Shown piece by piece: positions 56,356 to 64,000 of a stretch of DNA of 64,000 bases. Each line of letters opens with the position of its first letter. Within the stretch, counting starts at the first letter, position 1. The translations under genes were made by a program, and so were the position numbers. This DNA comes from Brachypodius melanocephalos (taxonomy: Eukaryota; Chordata; Aves; Passeriformes; Pycnonotidae), in NCBI GenBank assembly GCA_013398615.1, contig VZSR01003816.1, positions 12,469,742-12,533,741 of the forward strand. The letters run 5' to 3'. The notes beneath the pieces were generated by a model. It was given only the letters and a program-made list of their open reading frames with translations, searched no databases and had not been told where the DNA came from.

Positions 56356-58904
56356 TGTCAATCCCCATTAAAACAGGGAGAAGCCTCAGGGCTGGGCAGG
56401 AGCATGTGGGGAAGGGGTGGGATCTGGGATTTAGAGAAAACTGAGGTTTGAGGGGCTGAGTCTGGCACTGCTGAGCTTTAACCTGCCAGCGGATTTTACA
56501 GGAAATTTGACCAAAAGAAAAATTTCCACCCCTTTTAGATGAATCCCCAGCTCCTGCCAAGGTTTGTGCTGCCTTATTTGGGGTCTGGAAGGAAAAACCC
56601 CTCATGGAGCTTGTCAGGGGAGCCAGACAGGCCAAGCCCTCCCTGCCACACTCCCCTTGCCCCAGGGGCTGCTGTCACCCCTCACTGGCTCTCGGGGAGG
56701 ATCTCAGGGGCTTTAACCCATGAAGGATTGTTCCCTCCCTGTTGTTTCCCTACCAGTTTCTCCTCCATGTCCCCTCTCCTTCCCCCCTTCCACGACTTTC
56801 CAATTCCTCCCTTGGAATGGCGTCGTGCTCGGATGGGCCCAGTGAGACACAATTGCTGCACTTGAATCCATCCTTGGCAGGAACTAGCAGCCTCTGGAGT
56901 GGCCATGAGGACAATTTCTCCAGAAAGAGAAGAGGTAAAATGAGGTAGAACATGTAAAGCTCTGCTTTGAACAGGGGGATGAAGGATGATGGGGTGAGAG
57001 ACCCTCAACCGTTTGAAGCAAATATTTTGAATTTGCCAGTTGCTGGAGTGAACACAGCGAGACATTCAGTGAACCACAAACCCTTCACTCCTCACCTTGG
57101 AAAATCGTTTTTCCTGTAGAGTACAAGCTGATTCCCCACTGGGGCTGTAAAATAATTTCCTCTGTGCTCCCGTTTCTCTGGAGACATCTGGGGGCTCCCT
57201 GGGGGTCAGTGAGCCCAATAAAAAGGAAGGAAGCTTGAAAAGGCATTTAATTCCCCTCCCACCTCAGGGCAGGACCCAGCCATCCCTAATGTATGTTCAT
57301 CTGATCCCTTCTAAAGGCTGATCCTGAGGGAGATCCCACATTCCCCTTGGCTTTGCCCATCACATCCCCTTGCTCCAAGAGATCACGGGGGTCCCACAGC
57401 TTTGGGCCACAGGAATCCAGGCCCCCAGGAATGCTCCAGGATCAAATGCAGCCACAGGGATGCTCAGGGAGAATGCCAACATCTGGGATCTGCAGCTGGG
57501 AGCAAAGTGAAGGGACAGAATCTTTGGAGAGGGGCATGGCCAGGCCCAGAGCTGCAGCAGCACATCAGCTCCTGGCCCCATCCAGGGTCCTGCTGCTCCC
57601 TGATCCCCCAGAGCAGCTTTGCAGGGAAGCTGCAGCCGAGAAGGACAATTCCCTGCAGCTCTTTGGGACAGCTGGGGGGCTCAGAAGCCCCCGGGTGCCA
57701 GTGGGACAGATCGTCCCTTCCCTCCTGCCGTGTCCCGGAGGCTGTGGGCTGGTGGGCAGGAGGTGACACGAGTGCAGTGGCAGCCGGTGGCTTTCCCGTG
57801 CCCTCTTGTGGTCACATCGGCCACCAGGGAGGTGAGGATGAGCCCTGCCACCATGTCCCCATCCCTGCACCCTTGCAGAGTGGGGATCTGCCCCCGTGGG
57901 TGCCCCTCTGCCTGCGTGACCCCAGCAGGTCCTGGAAGGGATGGACGCTCCGGCTCTCTCCTGTCCCTGTGTGTGGCTCAGGGCAGCTCGGGGTGCCCGT
58001 GCAGGGTCTGGAGCTGGAGCTGGCTCAGCTCCATCCCCACGGCTGCCTTGGCATTCCGTGTTTCCAGAAGGAGCTGGCCATGCCCGAGTTCCCGGTGCCA
58101 GCGGATGCGTTGGTCGCAGCTCCAGAGGCGGGTGAATCCCAGGGACCGTGGCAGGCAGGAAGACGTCCCACCCCAGCCCGGGGCAGCTCCCTTTCCTTCC
58201 CGGCTCCCTGGCCTCTCCCAGGGGAGCAGCAGCAGCCAGTGGGGGCTCTGGGAAGGGCAGGGGCCGGGACAGGAACCGGCTGGCCCGGGGGAGCTGCTGT
58301 GAGCTCACACCGGGCTGGCCCGGGCACACACAATGGCCCCTGCGGGTACCAGGAGGAAGAAAACTCCCCAAGGAATTTCCTCCACCGTCGGCTCTGCTCA
58401 GAAGCTGTTCCTCAGGGATGCAGGCCAGGACTGAGCACATCTCTGCCTGCGGATGGAAATCCCTTGCACGGAGCTGGCTGTCCCGGATGGTCCCTGCAAT
58501 GGCCCCAAATGTCCCTGTGGGGAGCTCTGGGCTGCAGGACCTTGTGCTGAGCTGGACTCTGCCAGGGATCCCATCCCTCCCATCCCCTCCTGTCCACACC
58601 TTCCACGGACTGGAGATAAGGGGTGGGAGCTGCAGGGATCAGGAGGTGACCGGATCTCTGTCTCTGGGGTGTCCAGAGCACGGACAAATGACTGTGGCTT
58701 AGAGACACTGATGTCCCCAGCTGAGCTGCAGCAGCCCAGGGCTGTTCTTGGGGAGCCCAGGGGGAAATGCTGGATCAGGACCCTCCTGCAGGGCCCTCAG
58801 GTGTTCCCAGGCCCTGCCAGCCTGGAGGTGCCACAGGGCTGTGTTTGGGGAGAGCCTGCTCTGCTTTGGGGCAGCTCAGCTGCCATGGGCACATGCCACC
58901 AGGA

Positions 58905-59235
58905 GCAGAGGGGACCTGTGCCACTGGAAACAGAAACCTGTGCCACCAGGAGAAGAGGGGACAGAGGGGACCTGTGCCACTGGAAACAGAAACCTGTGCC
59001 ACCAGGAGCAGAGGGGACAGAGGGGAGCTGTGCCACTGGAAACAGAAACCTGTGCCACCAGGAGCAGAGGTGACTTGTGCCACCAGGAGAAGAGGGGACC
59101 TGTGCCAGCAGGAGCAGAAGGGACAGAGGTGACCTGTGCCGTTGGGAACAGACCTGTGCCACCAGGAGCAGAGGGGACAGAGGGGACCTGTGCCACTGGG
59201 AACAGAGGTGACCTGTGCCACCAGGAGCAGGTGGT
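58905..59235 (+). repeat. 56-bp minisatellite
   Basis: Units start at 58911, 58967 and 59023 and are nearly identical: gggacctgtgccactgg, a cagaaacctgtgcc block, an accaggagcagagg block. Shorter degenerate pieces continue to about 59235. It keeps frames open on both strands. Confidence 0.92.
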
Positions 59236-60424
59236 GCTTGTGGGGATGGGTGCTTGCAGCACTGGTTGCCCCTGGACATGGATGCTGCTGAGGATGAGCA
59301 CTCTCAGGGCCGCAGAGCCAGCGCTCTCTGACATCCACGTCCTTGCTGTGGCAGGCATGGTGACAATGCCAGTGTGGCACCGTCAGCAGCACCAGCCCCT
59401 CTGGAGTTGCATTATCCATGGGGTTTTCCTGCAGACACCAGACCCATCCCAGCTGTTCCAGGGAAAGGCGTTGTCCCGCCTGCCAGGGGCAGTGTGTGCC
59501 TGTCCCACGGGGACACAGGGTGTGGAGCAGGGCAGCTCTCTCTGGGGTGTGGGAGCAGCATCCCTGGAATTCCCACGTGGAAGCCTCAGGTGTGGCCAGC
59601 CTGGCTGGGCTCGTGGGCAGCTCCACAGCACCCAGCAGCACCAGCTCCTCCAGCCCAGCTCCCACACCTCTGCCACCTCCTGCAGATAAGAAAGGAGCTG
59701 CCAGGTTGTGCAAGAAGGATCTCCCGCCTCTCAGCAGCGTGGCTGAACTTTCTGGACTTTCACAACCCACAAAACCTGTAATTAATCCTCCTAATGATCG
59801 GTTCTCCTTCTATCCCCATCAATCTAACCTGGGGAATGTTTACAGCTCAATAGTGCCACACACAGAGGCTCGGGGAAAATGAGATGGTGTTTTTTTATGA
59901 GCTCTCCTCTCATTCCTGGTTCCTCCAGCAGCACAAATAAATCATCCCCTTTGAAATCATCCCCTGGGAGCAGCCAGGCCCAGCAGCCCCACGCTGAGTG
60001 ATGCTGAAACAAGAGAGGAATGAGCACGGAGCATCCGAGCCAGTGGGAAATCCCAGGACTTCATTTATCCCCAGTCAGAGGTAATCAGTGCAGTGGTGAG
60101 GGCTCTGCAGCTCCCAGAAGGGATCATCCAGCACGAGGAGCATCCCTGAGCTCGGGCACAGCTCCCTCCAGAGCCAGCAGAAGGTGCTGGGGTGGCCAAA
60201 CTGCCCCGGGGAGTGGAGCCAGGTGAGCTCCAGCTGCGGGGTGGAACGCTGGGTGTGGAGCAGGATGTGGGTAAACACCAGCACGGAGGAGGAGGAGGGT
60301 GGGAGGGAGGAAGAGCAGCTCCCTGCCAGCTGCTCCCATGGCAGGGAAGGAACCAGGAGAGCCAGGAGCAGTGCCCAGCCCTCACCCAGCAAAGCTCCCA
60401 GCCCCAAGCACGATGAGCTCAAGA

Positions 60425-60530
60425 GAGTGACAGACATCCCTGGAGAGGGGTGGGCTGAGAGGGACACAGAGAAGCCCAGATTTACCCAAAACCACCCAAC
60501 AGGGAGCCACAAGTGAGACACAGGGCTCTT
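60425..60530 (-). mobile_element. Possible MIR-like SINE remnant
   Basis: Order resembles a reverse MIR ('gagagggacacagagaagc', then 'acccaaaaccacccaacagg'). Weak call by eye. Confidence 0.3.
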
Positions 60531-62102
60531 GGCATCTCAGCAGTGTGTGTGCAAAAGAGACCCAGAGGCTTGTGGAAAACCTCCTGTGCCTCTGGAAGCG
60601 CTGGCACAGCCCAGAGGCTCCATCATCAACCATCCTCCTCCTCCTCAAAGAGCTCCTCACCCTCCCACTGCCTCAGGAACAAACCAGACTGAGCAGGCCT
60701 GGGGGATCAGCTGAGAATTCCCCAGGTTCTGAATGAAGATGGGCTTTGTGGGCTCCCCAAATTCCCCAGTTGGAGCTGCCAGGGAGCCTGAAGGGTGACT
60801 CTGATTTCCAATCTTCCCAGCACCTGCATTTTGGATTAGTGTTGCAACAGCATCAGGCCTAAAACAAACGGAGCAGGACACAGGTGGAATTCTCTGTCAC
60901 TGCTCAACCAAGTGCAGGGAGGGAATTGGAAGCAGATGTCAACCAAAAAGAGCTCCAAACCCTTCCAAGCCACTGAACTCACGGGTCCCTGGACTGTCTG
61001 TGCTTCCAGGCAGGCCCAGTCTGCACTTAAGGACTTGCCCAAATCAAAACACACAGAAATTTAAATGGGAAATGTCTGTCTGAGCAGGATCTGCTGGATT
61101 TACCCAAGGCTCTGTCATTGCAGGGTGCAGGAACCTCTCTGTGCTCTCTCATTTTGTTTTCAATGAGACTTGGGAGGATGGGAGAAGGCAGGATGGGAAG
61201 AACCAAAGGGATTTTTTTACCTTGCGAGGACACACATTGGCACAAGGTATTTTTATGTTCCTTCCAGCTCCTTCTCCATCAGCTGCAGTGGAAAAAAAAA
61301 TGCAGGATTTCTCTGTGATCCATGTTTGTGCCAAGGGATGCACCAAGATGTGTCCCAGGACGAGCAGGACAGCCCAGAGCTGTGTGCCAGAGGCACAACC
61401 ACAGCCCTCAAAGTAGAGGGATCATTAAATAAATGTTCCATTTTAGGCTCACAAGGTGCTCAGGCAAAAATCCAGTGCTGAGTCAGGGCTCTACCAAGTC
61501 CCCTACATTCTCTGCAATAAATAGGTGGGGTTTTGGGGGAAAGAATTGCCATTTGGAGACACTGAGCTTGAAAAAATCACTAAATCCAGGGCACACTTGA
61601 GAAAATGCTTGTGCTTAAAAAAGACCATTTTTAAAAAACATTCAAAGAACTGTTTCTCCCCTTTCTGAAATATTTTCTCTCTCTTTTTTTTTTTTTTTTT
61701 AAAATTTTCATGCTCCCAAGGCTTTAAAAAAGACATTCCAAAGGGTTAAAATATTCACTCCGACCACCCGAAAGATTTTTCTCCCACCGTGTTTTTATTG
61801 CGCCGAATCAAAAGGAAAACTTTTTTGGTTCGAATAAACTCGAAACAATTCCTTCTCCTCCCCCCTTCCCTGCAGTATTTTGGTTTAGCCAGTGAGTGGA
61901 AAAATCAATTATTCGCACTCCTCCAGCCCGATAAAAAGCTTCAGGACTCCACAAAGAGGCTCAAGGGAGCAGTTGTGTTGTACAGCAAATAAAACGGCCT
62001 CTAAGTTTCTCAGCTCTGCTCTGGTGTCACCCAGGGCTTTGTGCTGAGGTTGAAACTGCTGGAGGGACACAGGGAGTGGAGGAGCCACAGCATCATCACT
62101 GG

Positions 62103-62325
62103 TGGAACTAAAACATCCTCCTGTGGTGGGACATCACATCCTCCTGGTGGGACATCACATCTTCTTTGGTGGGACATCGCATCCTCGTGGTGGGATATCA
62201 CATTTCCTTTGGTGGGACATCACACCCTTCTGTTTCAGGCTGTGGCATTTTCTCCTTGTCCTCCTGGTGGGACATCACATCTCCTTTGGTGGGACATCAC
62301 ACCCTCCCTGGTGGGACCTCCTGGC
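62103..62325 (+). repeat. 21-23 bp minisatellite with two alternating unit types
   Basis: About eight units centre on ggtgggacatcacat. They alternate between a 'cctcctggtggg' and a 'cttctttggtggg' type, so the higher-order period is about 43 bp. Unrelated sequence of about 30 bp interrupts after the fifth unit. Confidence 0.9.
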
Positions 62326-62934
62326 TGCCAAGTGTGTCTGGAGACAGGGTCTGAGCCTGTTCCCACCCCAGGGTGACAGACACCCCAAGCTCCTGGTCTG
62401 CAGCTCCCTGAGCCACACTGCCTGCAGGGAATGAGGTGGGAAGGACCTGGCAGAGATAAATAATGCTGAGATTTTTCAGAATACAGGCTCCAAGCACCTT
62501 TTTTGGTTCAAGGGTTTTTAAGGGTGACTTTATGTATAACTGCAGTGGAAGTCGGGGGTTTTTTTTAAGCTAACTACACATTAAAAGTAAATCAATATTA
62601 ATTTCTGGAGCTTTTTATTTCCAGCCTCCAGCTGGCTGCTGTGTTTGCTTCAGCAGTGTAAAATCTGGTGGGAAAGTTGTTGAGGAAGGAGAAGCTGCAG
62701 AGGAAGGCCCGAGAACCTGTGTCAAAGGAATGTGACACTCAGTGCCATCACTGTGACAGCCACTCTGGGTCGTGCCCTCCTTGTAAAAGATTTCAAGGAA
62801 ATGAAGACGAGGAATGCAAAAAGGTGAAGATGGGGATCTCTGTGCTTCATTAAACAAGCTCAGCCCAGGTGAAACCCGGGTGGCTCCTCCAAGGATCAGC
62901 CAGGACGGAGCAGGAGCCTTTCCCCACCAGGAGT

Positions 62935-63120
62935 CATCGAATCCTGGAACGGTTTGGGTTGAAAAGGACCTTAAAGGACTTAAAGAACCAGTGGCACCCC
63001 TGCCGTGGGCAGAGACACCTTCCACCGTCCCAGGCTGCTCCAAGCCGCATCCAGCCTGGCCTTGGGCACTGCCAGGGATCCAGGGGCAGCCACAGCTGCT
63101 CTGGGCACCCTATGCCACGG
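62935..63120 (-). mobile_element. CR1 LINE tail fragment
   Basis: Reverse CR1 3' region: 'aacggtttgggttgaaaagg', 'cgtgggcagagacaccttcc', 'ccagggatccaggggcagcc'. It ends about 60 bp before the NHERF2-side hexamer array. Confidence 0.87.
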
Positions 63121-63179
63121 GGATCCAAGCAGATCGCTGCTGCTGGCAGGGTTTTGGCCCCGGGGCTCCATCAGCCGCT

Positions 63180-63390
63180 GGTGCCGGTGCCGATGGCGGT
63201 GCCGGTGCCGATGGCGGTGCCGGTGCCGATGCTGGTTCCGGTGCCGATGCTGGGTGCCGGTTCCGGTGCTGATGCCGATCCCGGTGCCGGTGCTGATGCA
63301 GGTGCCGGGTGCCGGTTCCGATGCTGATGCCGATCCCGGTGCCGATGCCGGGTGCCGGTTCCGATGCCGATGCCGGTGCCGTTCTCGCCC
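63180..63390 (+). repeat. GGTGCC/GATGCC hexamer array before NHERF2
   Basis: About 35 hexamer-type units (ggtgcc, gatggc, gatgcc, gatccc, ggttcc). Same vocabulary as the SYNGR3 intron 1 repeat. Confidence 0.88.
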
Positions 63391-63684
63391 CGCCCGCCCC
63401 GTCCCTCGCTGCTGCTCCGCCCCGTCCCCTCCCGTCCCGCCGCCGTCCCCGCCCGCCGCGCTCCCGGTGCCGCGGGGCAGCCGCAGCATGGCCGAGCTGC
63501 GCATCGCCCCGGCCCCGGCCCCTGGCCCCGCCGCTGCCCCGCTCCCTCCGCCGGCCGCAGCCCCAGCCCCGGCCCCGGCGCCGGCCCCGGTCCCGACCCG
63601 CCCCTCGGCGCCCGCCCCGGGCCGCCCATAAAAGCGGCCCCGCGCCCGCCCAGCGCTGCCGCCGCCGCCGCTCCGCCGCCGGCC

Positions 63685-63894
63685 ATGGCCAAGGACCAGC
63701 TGAAGCCGCGGCTGTGCCGAATGCTCAAAGGGGAGAGCGGCTACGGCTTCCACCTGCACGGCGAGAAGGGCAAGAGCGGCCAGTTCATCCGCAAAGTGGA
63801 GCCCGGCTCGCCCGCCGAGGCGGCGGGGCTGCGCGCCGGGGACCGCGTCGTGGAGGTGAACGGGTTCAACGTGGAGCAGGAGACACATCACCAG
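63685..63894 (+). CDS. SLC9A3R2: NHERF2 (SLC9A3R2) exon 1, PDZ scaffold, partial
   Basis: 70 codons, then donor ACCAG|gtgcgg in phase 0; the remaining exons lie beyond the window. NHERF2 is a two-PDZ scaffold with a C-terminal ezrin-binding tail that anchors transporters such as NHE3 and receptors at apical membranes. The exon covers most of PDZ1: RLCRMLKGESGYGFHLHGEK holds the GYGF carboxylate-binding loop (19-22), followed by GQFIRKVEPGSPAEAAGLRAGD and VVEVNGFNV. NHERF1 is similar, but position after NPW and the intron after THHQ favour NHERF2. Start ATG 63685 lies in ggccATGg. Confidence 0.93.
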
Positions 63895-64000
63895 GTGCGG
63901 GATGGAGCGGGGGACAGCGGGGACCGCACCGCGGCATCCCGGGCCGAGCGCTCTGCCGGCGGGGCTGTGCCCGGCTCCAGCATCCCCGCGGGGGTTTCGC

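Larger units (their letters stand above)
56380..63150. other. NPW-NHERF2 intergenic region
   Basis: No gene was recognised. The GC-rich middle (57.3-59.8 kb) has long open frames on both strands that look compositional. It holds two minisatellites, a possible MIR remnant, a T-run near 61685-61700 and one CR1 tail. Confidence 0.55.
63160..64000 (+). promoter_or_regulatory. CpG-island promoter of NHERF2
   Basis: Extremely CG-rich, running off the window end. A TATA-like CATAAAAG at 63628-63635 sits 57 bp before the start codon. A hexamer array forms its upstream edge. Confidence 0.6.

Noticed and set aside
58775..59770. 331-codon reverse frame rich in WHRSPL-type repeats
   Set aside because: It is the 56-bp minisatellite read backwards; repeat units shift frame and no domain is seen.
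62103..62325. Possible CRISPR-like spaced repeat
   Set aside because: Units are directly adjacent without unique spacers and the context is vertebrate; it is a minisatellite.
63488..63631. Small Ala/Pro frame before NHERF2
   Set aside because: Lies upstream of the TATA-like element and is compositional.

Overview
This is vertebrate nuclear DNA, and the evidence points to a bird, probably a passerine. It has GT-AG split genes inside CpG islands, about twenty CR1 LINE tails (the dominant avian repeat), and two LTR-like blocks that resemble songbird endogenous retrovirus LTRs. GC content is high and minisatellites are abundant, as on avian microchromosomes. The gene order GFER - SYNGR3 - ZNF598 (reverse) - NPW - NHERF2/SLC9A3R2 matches human 16p13.3, so this is a conserved synteny block.

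Layout. 1-1.9 kb: no coding exon, one CR1. 1.9-5.95 kb: GFER (+, 3 exons), the Erv1/ALR sulfhydryl oxidase of mitochondrial disulfide relay. 6-12.6 kb: intergenic, with old SINE/LINE debris. 12.6-31.0 kb: SYNGR3 (+), a four-pass synaptic-vesicle protein. Exons 1-3 are present; the terminal exon is absent and probably lies in the 100-N assembly gap at 26941-27040. 31.0-43.9 kb: ZNF598 (-), a complete 12-exon RING/zinc-finger E3 ligase of ribosome-associated quality control, tail to tail with SYNGR3. 44-53.5 kb: a gene desert rich in CR1. 53.9-56.4 kb: NPW (+), the neuropeptide W precursor behind a TATA box. 56.4-63.1 kb: intergenic, with minisatellites and long but unconvincing ORFs. 63.2-64.0 kb: first exon of NHERF2 (+), a PDZ scaffold, cut by the window end.

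The genes do not form a pathway; they are neighbours by conserved synteny. No CRISPR array, prokaryotic operon, tRNA, rRNA or autonomous mobile element was found, and I see no wholly new system. The most unusual observations are: a tandem array in GFER intron 2 made from copies of the exon-2/intron-2 splice junction; short inverted repeats bracketing GFER exon 1; a GC-AG intron in ZNF598; SYNGR3 and ZNF598 poly(A) signals only about 45 bp apart; a palindromic 46-bp repeat array before SYNGR3; and the same GGTGCC-type hexamer repeat in the CpG islands of SYNGR3 and NHERF2. Exon borders were set by matching splice sites to codon phase. CR1, SINE and LTR borders are by eye and approximate.
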